Below are positions 1 to 7,332 of a stretch of 64,000 nucleotides of DNA, piece by piece (position 1 is the stretch's first letter; each line of letters begins with the position of its first letter). The DNA is from CAZYVU01 sp964651435 (GTDB lineage Bacteria > Desulfobacterota > Syntrophorhabdia > Syntrophorhabdales > CAYQXL01). The notes under the pieces were generated by a model, which saw only the letters and a list, made by a program, of their open reading frames with translations, had not been told where the DNA came from and ran no database searches. The translations under genes and the position numbers were made by a program. The DNA lies in NCBI GenBank assembly GCA_964651435.1, contig CAZYVU010000008.1:1-64000 (forward strand). The letters are read 5' to 3'.

Positions 1-86
1 GCATGGGAATCGAACCCACCCACCAGCTTGTGGCCGGTGCACTGGTTTTGAAGACCAGGAGACCCACCAGGCGCCTTGGCACTTCC
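1..86 (-). tRNA. selC: tRNA-Sec (anticodon TCA), 3' end cut by window edge
   Basis: Read on the minus strand, the sequence starts GGAAGTGC at position 86. It has an anticodon stem CTGGT/ACCAG around CTTCAAA (anticodon TCA), a long variable arm, and a T arm with GGTTCGATTCC. The 8-nt acceptor strand and the long extra arm are hallmarks of selenocysteine tRNA. The matching 3' acceptor strand lies outside the window. Its presence implies that the genome can insert selenocysteine at UGA. No selA, selB or selD gene is in this window. Confidence 0.9.
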
Positions 87-177
87 GTTTTCATAATGTA
101 TGAAATGTGAGGGCCGTTGTCAACGCCGGAGGGAAAAGGAACGCCCTTCGACGGGCTATCTATGGTAGAATTGGGAA

Positions 178-876
178 ATGTGGTATGGAACGGTTCGGGG
201 GGCTATAGGTGCAGCAGCGTTTCTGTTGTTCTATCTGGCCGGGGCATGGGTGCTGGCGGCCGAAAGCCGCTGTTGTCCGGGTGACCATGCCGTTGCCACG
301 GCAATAGAGGCCGCGCCGGCAGGATTCTGGACGGCGAGGGGGCGCCTGGGAGAGGCGATTGTTTTCGCGTCGGGCGAGCGGTTGGAGCTCTGGTGGACGG
401 GCTTTTTTCCAAGGTATGAGCTAAAATACTTCAGAAGCCCCGCGGCCAGGGGCGAAACGATAGGAAGATGCCACTTCTCGCAGGGCTGTAACCGGGCCTT
501 TTATCTGGCGCCGGCATCAGCTCAGGGGGCAGCGGCGGCCTGTCTGGCCGGCGTCACCTGGGAAAGCTACGATTACGGACACGATGGCGGAGAGCCGGGG
601 TATCTGGACAGGTACATACATTCCTTCGACGGGTGCGCGAAGCGCTATGAGGTGCGCCACGAGCTGCTCTTTTACGCCTGCGCTCCCCCCATCAGCCACT
701 ACCCCGATGTGTGTGCAAGTGCCTGTGAACCACCCTTTTTGGAGGAGTTTGTCGATGGCAGGCCCCATCCCAGGATATTTAAGAGCAGCACTGTGGTTGA
801 GAGGTCGATGGATGATGAAGCGGCACCTTTCATGCCCGTTCATGTTTCGCCGTCTTTGGGCGAGAATGGAGGATAA
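178..876 (+). CDS. Cys-rich exported protein of unknown function
   Basis: I do not recognise this 232-residue protein. It begins with a hydrophobic stretch (about residues 8-28) ending in AWVLAA, which looks like a signal peptide or membrane anchor. The rest is soluble and carries about nine cysteines, including a CC pair right after the leader, which suggests a disulfide-rich periplasmic domain. The ATG at 178 is the first in frame and has only a weak ribosome site. The gene lies just upstream of a LapA-like gene on the same strand, separated by 17 nt, so the two may be co-transcribed. Confidence 0.6.
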   Translation: MWYGTVRGAIGAAAFLLFYLAGAWVLAAESRCCPGDHAVATAIEAAPAGFWTARGRLGEAIVFASGERLELWWTGFFPRYELKYFRSPAARGETIGRCHFSQGCNRAFYLAPASAQGAAAACLAGVTWESYDYGHDGGEPGYLDRYIHSFDGCAKRYEVRHELLFYACAPPISHYPDVCASACEPPFLEEFVDGRPHPRIFKSSTVVERSMDDEAAPFMPVHVSPSLGENGG

Positions 877-893
877 GGAGGATAGGTAAGGCT

Positions 894-1190
894 ATGAACA
901 TGCTCTTTATTGTGCTCATCTTGCTGGCTGCAGTCGCCATATTTTCGATTCAAAATGCCCAAACGGTGTCAATAAAGTTTCTCGCCTGGGGAACGGAGGC
1001 GTCTCTCGCTATCGTTATTATCATTTCCGTGGCCTTGGGTGCACTTCTGGCCTCCGTTGTGGCCCTTTGGACGGGGGTGAAACGTTCTCGTGTAGCCAGA
1101 AAGAAGGCGGTGCCGGCGAACCAGGGGAATAGGGGTGCCGAAAGTGACGATCAGGTCAGTAAACCTTCAGGCTCCTCAACTTCAAAATGA
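894..1190 (+). CDS. LapA/DUF1049 family inner-membrane protein
   Basis: This 98-residue protein has two predicted transmembrane helices (about 3-18 and 38-60) joined by a short loop with the typical SIQNAQTVSIKFLAW segment, followed by a basic, low-complexity cytoplasmic tail. That is the architecture of the LapA (YciS/DUF1049) family, which in Enterobacteria works with LapB in controlling LPS synthesis; no LapB is nearby. A good AGGAGG site precedes the ATG. The last 35 nt overlap the 3' end of the convergent transporter ATPase gene. Confidence 0.8.
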   Translation: MNMLFIVLILLAAVAIFSIQNAQTVSIKFLAWGTEASLAIVIIISVALGALLASVVALWTGVKRSRVARKKAVPANQGNRGAESDDQVSKPSGSSTSK

Positions 1191-2199
1191 GGAAGACCTC
1201 CTGCCCTACATCTATTTCCAGCTCCTCGAAGATGTCCCGCGGCAGCTCCGTGACCAGGCACTGAGTGCCCACGGCGATGGTCAACCGCACCACGGAGGGG
1301 TGGGGGAAAATCTTCCTCACCACCCCCTTAAACCTGTTGAGGTCGGGCCCTGGAGGCCTTGTTTTCGACACGTAAATGTCCTGCGGAAATAGTGCGATCT
1401 TTTGTATCTCCTTGCCCCCGTGCGGGAGGACCACGGAAAGATCGCCGCAAAGGGCCTCCACAAGCCCGTGGCCAAGCTGCTTCACGTCGTCGCAGACAAG
1501 TATGTTCGGTGTGCCGAGGAAGTCTGCAACCGCTTCGGTGCGTGGATGAAAGAGGATTTCCTTTGGGCTGTCAAGCTGTTCCAGCCCACCGCTGTCTATG
1601 AGGGCGATCCTGTCCGCCATCTCTTCAGCCTCAATAAGGTTATGCGTTACATGGATGGTGGTTATCCTGAGCTGGTCGTGCAGTCTCCTCAGTTCAAGGC
1701 GGAGGTACTTCGATGTTCGCACGTCAAGGCTTGCCATGGGCTCGTCGAGAAGAAGCAATCGCGGTGACGTTGCCAGGGCCCTGGCAATGGCAACGCGCTG
1801 CTTTTCCCCGCCACTCAACTTTTTTACCCCGCGCGTGAGCAGGTGGCCGAGCCCGAGGAGGCTGACCAGAAGGTCAACCTGCCCCCTGGCCCGGACATCG
1901 TTCCTGTTGATGCCAAAGGCGATGTTTCCCATCACGTCGAGAAACGGAAAGAGGGCATAATCCTGCGGCACATAGCCTATTCTTCGCTTTTCCGGTGGGA
2001 GCCGGGTGACGTTCTCGCCGTCGATCCATACCTCGCCTTGACGAATGCGGTGAAGGCCCGCAATGGCCTCCAGAAGCACCGTCTTCCCCGCTCCGGTGGG
2101 ACCGAGAATGACGACGTACTCGCCCTCCGCCACCTCCAGACTCATGTCCTTCAGAAGAAACTGCCCCAGCTTCAGGGACACTCCGACAAGGCGGATCAT
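1156..2199 (-). CDS. modC: Molybdate/tungstate ABC transporter ATP-binding protein
   Basis: This ATPase is predicted to power molybdate or tungstate import. The 347 residues contain Walker A (GPTGAGKT), a Q-loop (YVPQDYALFP), the signature LSGGEKQR, Walker B (LLLLDEP) and a switch His in IHVTHN. A C-terminal region of about 120 residues resembles a TOBE oxyanion domain. The ATG at 2199 overlaps the stop of the permease gene by 4 nt (ATGA), which fixes the start; the longer in-frame extension upstream is not credible. ModC, WtpC and TupC cannot be told apart by eye. Sulfate (CysA) is less likely because a ModE-type regulator sits next door. Confidence 0.82.
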   Translation of the reverse strand: MIRLVGVSLKLGQFLLKDMSLEVAEGEYVVILGPTGAGKTVLLEAIAGLHRIRQGEVWIDGENVTRLPPEKRRIGYVPQDYALFPFLDVMGNIAFGINRNDVRARGQVDLLVSLLGLGHLLTRGVKKLSGGEKQRVAIARALATSPRLLLLDEPMASLDVRTSKYLRLELRRLHDQLRITTIHVTHNLIEAEEMADRIALIDSGGLEQLDSPKEILFHPRTEAVADFLGTPNILVCDDVKQLGHGLVEALCGDLSVVLPHGGKEIQKIALFPQDIYVSKTRPPGPDLNRFKGVVRKIFPHPSVVRLTIAVGTQCLVTELPRDIFEELEIDVGQEVFLILKLRSLKVY

Positions 2200-3014
2200 A
2201 GGGGTCCCCTGGCCCTGGAGAAAACGCGGAGCGCCAGAAGGGCGGCGAAGGCCAGGACTATAAGGATGCAGACTATGGCTATCGCCTTCTCCACATCTCC
2301 CGTGGCAAGGCTCAGGAAGATGGCGACGGGAAGCGTTTCCGTTTTCATTTGCGTTGCTCCGGCAAGCGTCACCGTGGCGCCGAACTCTCCCAAGGCCCTC
2401 GCCCATGTCAGTATGGCTGCCGCTATGATTCCGTTGCGGGCGAGGGGCAGCGTGACCCGGAAAAAAGCCCGCACCCTGCTGTAGCCCAGGGTCCGCGCCA
2501 CCTGCTCCAGGCGGGAGTCGATGCTGTCGAAGGCCGCCTTGAGCAGGCGAATGGCCAAGGCATGGACGACTACGAACTGGGCAAGTATGATCCCCGGCAC
2601 CTCAAAAACGAAGCGCAACACCCTGTTCTCGATACCGGCCCCCAAAGGGGTGCTGAAGAAGAGCAGGAGTGCAGCACCGAGGGCTATGGGAGAGACGACG
2701 AGGGGGAGGTCGAGGACGGCATCGACAACGCTCTTTCCGGGAAAGCGTGACTGTGACATTGCGTATGCCACGGGCACGGCCACGACCATGGCCAGCGCCG
2801 TTGCCGTCGTTGCGGTGAGAAAAGATAGCCGGACGGCGAAAAGCACCTCGGGAGAGGAGAGCGTTGCGAGCAGTTTCTGCGGGGTGGTCTGCGAGATCAT
2901 GGCGGCCATTAGGCCGACGAGAAAAATCAGTAGAAGGGAAACCATGCCGAGCAGGGCAAGCCTGAACGCCCTGTTTCCCCTATCGCCTCCGGCTTCTCCC
3001 CGGCGCGTTGGCAT
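2196..3014 (-). CDS. modB: Molybdate/tungstate ABC transporter permease
   Basis: This 272-residue integral membrane permease has about six helices. The conserved cytoplasmic coupling loop of binding-protein-dependent permeases is visible near the C-terminal half (EQVARTLGYSRVRAFFRVTLP, then ARALGEFGATV). The ATG at 3014 is preceded by AAGGAGG with 8 nt spacing. The upstream in-frame Met would add an implausible basic leader with no ribosome site. It is translationally coupled to the ATPase. No periplasmic binding protein gene (modA, tupA or wtpA) is adjacent on either side, which is unusual. Confidence 0.82.
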   Translation of the reverse strand: MPTRRGEAGGDRGNRAFRLALLGMVSLLLIFLVGLMAAMISQTTPQKLLATLSSPEVLFAVRLSFLTATTATALAMVVAVPVAYAMSQSRFPGKSVVDAVLDLPLVVSPIALGAALLLFFSTPLGAGIENRVLRFVFEVPGIILAQFVVVHALAIRLLKAAFDSIDSRLEQVARTLGYSRVRAFFRVTLPLARNGIIAAAILTWARALGEFGATVTLAGATQMKTETLPVAIFLSLATGDVEKAIAIVCILIVLAFAALLALRVFSRARGPL

Positions 3015-3226
3015 GCGCCCTTTCCTCCTTAGTCTGCTGTTCTTTTTGGCCCTGAGGGGCCGCCCTGAAGGGCGAAGGCCGCCGGCCCCATGACTCGGCC
3101 CTCGTGCAACGGTGTATATCATGGGAAATAACGACTGTCAAGTAAGCTGGCCGGTGTCCGTTGGGCTCTCCCTATCGGCCGCCGGACCCGGGACGTAAGT
3201 AAATTCTCGACTCTACGCCGCTTTGT

Positions 3227-3245
3227 CGTTATGATATATGAAACG
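3227..3245. promoter_or_regulatory. Possible ModE-like operator
   Basis: The element runs from CGTT to AACG with an AT-rich ATATAT core. It is an imperfect dyad resembling the classical ModE operator. It lies 12 nt before the regulator start and in the divergent region facing the transporter genes. Symmetry is good only in the outer four bases, so this is a weak candidate. Confidence 0.3.
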
Positions 3246-3256
3246 GTGTTTCTGCG

Positions 3257-3583
3257 ATGAAGGTTGCTTACAAGATCTGGCTCGAGAACGACGGCAAGGC
3301 TTTTGGCGAGGGGCCCTACCGCTTGTTAAAAGGCGTTGAGAGGACGGGGTCTCTTCACAAGGCCGCTCAGGAGATGCGGATGTCGTACCGCAAGGCCTGG
3401 CTTACCATTAACGGGTGCGAAAAGAGGCTTGGCTTTGCCCTCTTGGAGAGAAAGGTCGGCGGGTCTGCGGGCGGCGGCTCGGACGTTACCACGGCAGGCC
3501 GGGAATTCATGGTCCAATACGAGCTGTTTCGGAGTGAACTCTACCAAGCCATCGAATCCGCGTACAGCAAGTTTTTCGGCTGA
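3257..3583 (+). CDS. ModE-type winged-helix regulator without TOBE domain
   Basis: The 108 residues form one LysR/ModE-type winged helix domain. The sequence RLLKGVERTGSLHKAAQEM, then MSYRKAWLTINGCEKRLGFALLER, is the typical helix-turn-helix and wing of ModE N-terminal domains. There is no C-terminal TOBE molybdate-binding region, so metal sensing must be done elsewhere, or the protein responds differently. It is divergent from the modBC-like genes, with 242 nt between start codons, and most likely regulates them. Confidence 0.8.
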   Translation: MKVAYKIWLENDGKAFGEGPYRLLKGVERTGSLHKAAQEMRMSYRKAWLTINGCEKRLGFALLERKVGGSAGGGSDVTTAGREFMVQYELFRSELYQAIESAYSKFFG

Positions 3584-3672
3584 AGGGACGGCGCCCTTCC
3601 GGTCTCGCCGTAAAGGCCGCGCTACGGATGCGTCGTTGCAATAATCTTAACCGCTATGATTAAATTAGGACA

Positions 3673-5403
3673 ATGCTGAAACGGCCTTTGTCCTTCGATT
3701 CCGGTGGGCTCCTTGGCTCTATTTACAACGGTGTAGCTGCCATTGACAAGGAAGGCATCCTCGTCTACCTCAATGAGACGGCAGAAAGAATTTTCGAGGT
3801 GAGGGCGGACGAGGTCCTGGGCAAATATGTCCTTGAGGTGTTGCCGAGGACGGGAGGGAAGCTTCTTGAATGCGTTCGTACAAGGAAAACGCTGAAGGGC
3901 GAGAAGCTCACCTGGGACGACGTCACCCTTGTGGCCAACATCGGCCCTGTACTCCGGGACGGAGAGATCCTGGGGGCCGTCAGCGTCTTTCAGGACGTCT
4001 CGGACATCGAGGCCGTATCGAGGGAGTTGGATGTCTTCAAAGACATGAAGAACTGGCTCGATACCATCATCGATTCGTCCTATGACGGGCTGTGGATATG
4101 CGATAATACGGGCAGGGTAATACGGATCAACGAGGCGTCCGAGAGGATAAACGGTGTCAAGGCGTCGGAGGTGGTGGGCCGGCACATGGAAGAGCTTGTC
4201 AGGGAGGGATGGTTCGATAAATCGGTAACGCTGGAGGTGTTGCGGCACAAGAAGACGTTCACTATGATTCAAAATGTGCGCGGAGGAAGAAGAATTCTCG
4301 TCACAGGGAGTCCGATCTTCGACGAGCACGGAGGCGTTGCCTACGTGGTGACAAACGACCGCGACATCTCAGAGTTGGATCAGCTTCGGGAAGAGCTGCA
4401 GGAGATTCAGACCCTTGCCAAGGGGTACGTGTCGACCCTCTCAAGGCTTGAAATGAGGGAGATCGATACATCAAACCTAATCTTTCACAGCGAAATCATA
4501 AAGCGCGTTCTCGACATGGCCCGCCGCGTCGCCGGCGTCGATTCAGCCGTTCTTCTTCTCGGGGAGTCCGGTGTGGGTAAGGGGGCGATAGCCAAACTGG
4601 TTCATCGTCATTCAAACAGGAATGAGGGCCCATTTGTACGGGTGGATTGTTCCAGCATTCCCGGCGCCCTCTTCGAATCGGAACTCTTCGGCTACGAGAA
4701 GGGGGCCTTTACCGGGGCTCGCATGGATGGAAAGGCGGGTCAGTTTGAGCTGGCCGACAAAGGAACCCTCTTCCTCGATGAGATTGCCGAGATTCCGCTT
4801 GCCTCCCAGTCGAAGCTCTTGAGGTTCTTGGAGGATCACGAGTTCGTCCGCGTGGGTGGCGAAAAGGCCCGGTCCATCGACGTGCGAATTATTGCGGCCA
4901 CGAATCGGGATCTCGAGAAGATGGTCTCGGCCGGGCGGTTCCGGAAAGACCTCTACTACCGGCTTAATGTAGTCCCCATGAGGATACCGCCGCTTCGGGA
5001 GAGAAGGGATGACATCGTCCCTCTCATTTACCATTTTCTCAACAAGTTCGACCGCCACCGGGGGAAGGCAAAAACGCTTTCCTCGCCGGCAATCGAAGCC
5101 CTCTGTCACTACGACTATCCGGGCAACATCCGGGAGCTGGCAAACATTATCGAGCGCACGGTAGTCGTAACGGAGGGGGATAGAATTGAGCTTACCGACC
5201 TGCCCGGTTCGGTGACGGGCGCCGATGGCCCGACGATCTATCAAAGCCTCATGAATGACGACATTCCGCTGAAAGAAGCGATGGAACGATTCCAGCGCCT
5301 TGTTATAGAGCAGGCAGTGAAGACACACGGCTCCCAGTGGGCCGCCGCCCGCGTCCTTGCCGTCAACCAGTCCACCATTTCCAGGAAGCTAAAAGGACGG
5401 TAA
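3673..5403 (+). CDS. PAS-PAS sigma54-dependent transcriptional activator
   Basis: This 576-residue enhancer-binding protein has two PAS sensor domains (about residues 10-115 and 125-235), a short linker helix, an AAA+ domain, and a Fis-type helix-turn-helix at about 540-576. The AAA+ domain shows Walker A GESGVGKG (297-304), the sigma54-contact loop GAFTGA (344-349), Walker B TLFLDE and the arginine-finger region FRKDLYYRLNV. It should activate RNA polymerase-sigma54 after sensing a small ligand through PAS. There is no receiver domain and no adjacent kinase, so it is probably a one-component sensor. It lies directly upstream of the aminotransferase/M20/Liv operon, whose leader holds repeated palindromes and a sigma54-like promoter. 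Confidence 0.9.
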   Translation: MLKRPLSFDSGGLLGSIYNGVAAIDKEGILVYLNETAERIFEVRADEVLGKYVLEVLPRTGGKLLECVRTRKTLKGEKLTWDDVTLVANIGPVLRDGEILGAVSVFQDVSDIEAVSRELDVFKDMKNWLDTIIDSSYDGLWICDNTGRVIRINEASERINGVKASEVVGRHMEELVREGWFDKSVTLEVLRHKKTFTMIQNVRGGRRILVTGSPIFDEHGGVAYVVTNDRDISELDQLREELQEIQTLAKGYVSTLSRLEMREIDTSNLIFHSEIIKRVLDMARRVAGVDSAVLLLGESGVGKGAIAKLVHRHSNRNEGPFVRVDCSSIPGALFESELFGYEKGAFTGARMDGKAGQFELADKGTLFLDEIAEIPLASQSKLLRFLEDHEFVRVGGEKARSIDVRIIAATNRDLEKMVSAGRFRKDLYYRLNVVPMRIPPLRERRDDIVPLIYHFLNKFDRHRGKAKTLSSPAIEALCHYDYPGNIRELANIIERTVVVTEGDRIELTDLPGSVTGADGPTIYQSLMNDDIPLKEAMERFQRLVIEQAVKTHGSQWAAARVLAVNQSTISRKLKGR

Positions 5404-5405
5404 GA

Positions 5406-5532
5406 CTATGCCACATGATGACCAACATATGCACAATGGCATAGTTTTATGTTCTTATGCATAGCGGACATTCTATTATAATTATATACACTATACCTTA
5501 GTTAAGCCAATGATTGCTATGCATAGATGCAT
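5406..5532. promoter_or_regulatory. Cluster of TATGCATA palindromes, likely activator-binding sites
   Basis: This AT-rich stretch holds repeated TATGC/GCATA elements. CTATGCCA (5406-5413) and its exact inverse TGGCATAG (5437-5444) bracket a further TATGC at 5428-5432. TATGCATA follows at 5456-5463, and a perfect 10-bp palindrome CTATGCATAG (5517-5526) is followed by ATGCAT (5527-5532). The cluster lies about 140-265 bp upstream of the sigma54-like promoter, the usual distance for enhancer sites, and immediately after the activator gene. Binding by that activator is inferred. Confidence 0.55.
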
Positions 5533-5644
5533 ACTTGGTTGAGCGGAGGCCGTTGCCGGGACAGGCAGGGTGGGACGGGGATTCCCTTCCAGAATCAAGG
5601 CGTTAAGCAGGCACGTGCGCCGGTCTTCCTCGGCCGGTCTTCCT

Positions 5645-5660
5645 CGGCACAAAAATTGTA
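5645..5660 (+). promoter_or_regulatory. Sigma54-type -24/-12 promoter
   Basis: CGGCAC, five A residues, then TTGTA fits the -24/-12 consensus TGGCAC-N5-TTGCA, with the required 10 nt between the GG and the -12 dinucleotide. The one deviation at an important base is GT for GC at -12. Transcription would start near 5671, about 25 nt before the ATG at 5696 and its GGAGGG ribosome site. Confidence 0.55.
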
Positions 5661-5695
5661 TACTAGGGCGGACAAAACAAGATGCAGGAGGGACA

Positions 5696-6997
5696 ATGGG
5701 AAAGAACGCAGACTTGTTAGCGGAACGTGTGAAGCACGTGCCTCAGGGGCCCGCTACAGCCCACCCGGTTTTTGCTGCAAAGGCTGAAGGGGCGGTCATC
5801 ACCGATGTGGAGGGTAAAGAGTACATCGATTTTTCCGGTGGGATAGGCGTTCTCAACGTTGGCCACTGCAATAAGGACGTCGTTGCCGCGGCCGAGGAGC
5901 AGATGCATAGGTTCATTCACACCTGTTTTCACGTGGCCATGTACGAACCCTACGTGAAATTGGCAAAAAAGATGAATGAACTGACGCCGGGCGACTTCCC
6001 CAAGAAGACGATGTTCGTCAACAGCGGTGCGGAGGCCGTAGAGAACGCCATAAAGATCGCCCGCCACGCTACGGGGAAATCGGCCATCATAGCCTTCCAG
6101 GACGCTTTCCACGGGAGGACCCTTCTGGCGCTGAGCCTTACGAGCAAGGCCAAGCCCTTTAAGGTCGGGTTTGGACCCTACGCCCCCGAGATCTACCGGA
6201 TGCCCTACGCGTACTGTTACCGTTGCGCCTACGACCTTGAATACCCGTCCTGCGACCTCCATTGCGCCCGGTGCCTGAGAGAGTTTTTTTACACGCACGT
6301 GGCGGCCGAGCAGGTGTCGGCCCTTCTTGTGGAGCCGGTCCTTGGCGAGGGCGGTTTTGTACCGCCCCCAAAGGGTTTTCTCAATATCCTGCATGACATC
6401 TGTAAAGAAAGCGGCATTGTATTTATCGTCGATGAGATTCAGACGGGCTTTGGGCGCACGGGCAAGCTCTTTGCTTCCGAGCATTTTGAATTGGCGCCGG
6501 ACATTATGGTCATGGCGAAATCAATTGCCGGGGGATTCCCCTTAAGCGCCGTAACGGGAAGGGCGGAACTTATGGACCACCCGCAGGTGGGCGGATTGGG
6601 CGGTACATACTCCGGCAACCCCGTCTCCTGCAGTGCCGGCCTTGCCGTGGTCGACTACATAGAGAAGCATAGCCTTCTTGCCCGCGCACAGGTCATTGGG
6701 GCAAAGGTAATGGAGCGGTTTCAATTGTTTAAGGAGCGTTATCCCGTTGTGGGCGACGTGCGGGGGCTGGGTGCAATGGTGGGCATGGAGCTTGTTGTGG
6801 ACCGGAAGACGAAGGAGCATGCCACTGTTTACACAAAGGCCATTGTGGATTTTTGTAGAGAAAAGGGGTTGCTCATGATGTCGGCCGGCACGCACTCCAA
6901 TATCATCCGGCCCCTTATGCCCCTTGTTATCTCCGACGACCTTTTGGAAAAGGGGCTCGCGATCATAGGGGATGCCCTTGAAGCGGTCAAGCCCTGA
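5696..6997 (+). CDS. Class III aminotransferase, 4-aminobutyrate aminotransferase-like
   Basis: This PLP enzyme of 433 residues transfers an amino group, probably from an omega-amino acid (GABA-like) to 2-oxoglutarate. The PLP lysine is K275 (MAKSIAGGFP), the cofactor-ring aspartate is D246 (VDEIQTGFGRTG), and the phosphate-binding SGAEAVENA motif is present. An insertion near residues 174-193 carries five cysteines (C-x2-C-x8-C-x3-C-x2-C). A similar insertion occurs in some archaeal and bacterial GabT-like proteins and may hold a metal. The ATG at 5696 follows GCAGGAGGGACA; an upstream in-frame ATG at 5570 would start before the promoter and is rejected. It is the first gene of a ten-gene plus-strand run. 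Exact substrate is unknown. Confidence 0.85.
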   Translation: MGKNADLLAERVKHVPQGPATAHPVFAAKAEGAVITDVEGKEYIDFSGGIGVLNVGHCNKDVVAAAEEQMHRFIHTCFHVAMYEPYVKLAKKMNELTPGDFPKKTMFVNSGAEAVENAIKIARHATGKSAIIAFQDAFHGRTLLALSLTSKAKPFKVGFGPYAPEIYRMPYAYCYRCAYDLEYPSCDLHCARCLREFFYTHVAAEQVSALLVEPVLGEGGFVPPPKGFLNILHDICKESGIVFIVDEIQTGFGRTGKLFASEHFELAPDIMVMAKSIAGGFPLSAVTGRAELMDHPQVGGLGGTYSGNPVSCSAGLAVVDYIEKHSLLARAQVIGAKVMERFQLFKERYPVVGDVRGLGAMVGMELVVDRKTKEHATVYTKAIVDFCREKGLLMMSAGTHSNIIRPLMPLVISDDLLEKGLAIIGDALEAVKP

Positions 6998-7292
6998 TGA
7001 GCTGGATGCGTTTCTCGAAGGGCATCCTTTTGACGAGGATCATGCATACCTTTTTATCCGGTACGACCGGTCCGTTGTGTCTATGGACCGGATCCGGCGT
7101 ACGGTGGGAGAGGCGGGCATAGCAATACTGGATGAGGCGGTGGTATCGGAGGGCCCGGACGAGGAGCAGTCGGTGCTTCTCAAGCTTGACTCGCAGGATG
7201 CCCGGGACATTGTGCTGCGCATAGCGAGACATGAGCTCATTGCGGTCGAGGGCTACAATGCCTACGCCGGAAAGAGGGTCCTTCAGACGTGA
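6972..7292 (+). CDS. Small conserved-looking unknown protein
   Basis: I do not recognise this 106-residue protein. It starts 26 nt inside the end of the aminotransferase gene (ATG at 6972, GGGG just upstream), which suggests translational coupling. The composition is acidic, with no membrane segment or signal. Its alternating hydrophobic pattern (YLFIRYDRSVV, IAILDEAVV, SVLLKL, LIAVEGYNAY) would suit a small ferredoxin-like or ACT-like fold, which might sense the amino acid handled by the operon. That fold guess is inference only. Confidence 0.55.
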   Translation: MPLKRSSPDELDAFLEGHPFDEDHAYLFIRYDRSVVSMDRIRRTVGEAGIAILDEAVVSEGPDEEQSVLLKLDSQDARDIVLRIARHELIAVEGYNAYAGKRVLQT

Positions 7293-7332
7293 CGAGCGTG
7301 GCCAATGCGGAGAGAGTTGAAACCGAGGTAGA

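Noticed and set aside
3583..3672. Selenocysteine readthrough of the ModE-like gene at its UGA stop
   Set aside because: The following codons do not continue a TOBE domain and soon hit another stop, so the UGA is a normal stop.
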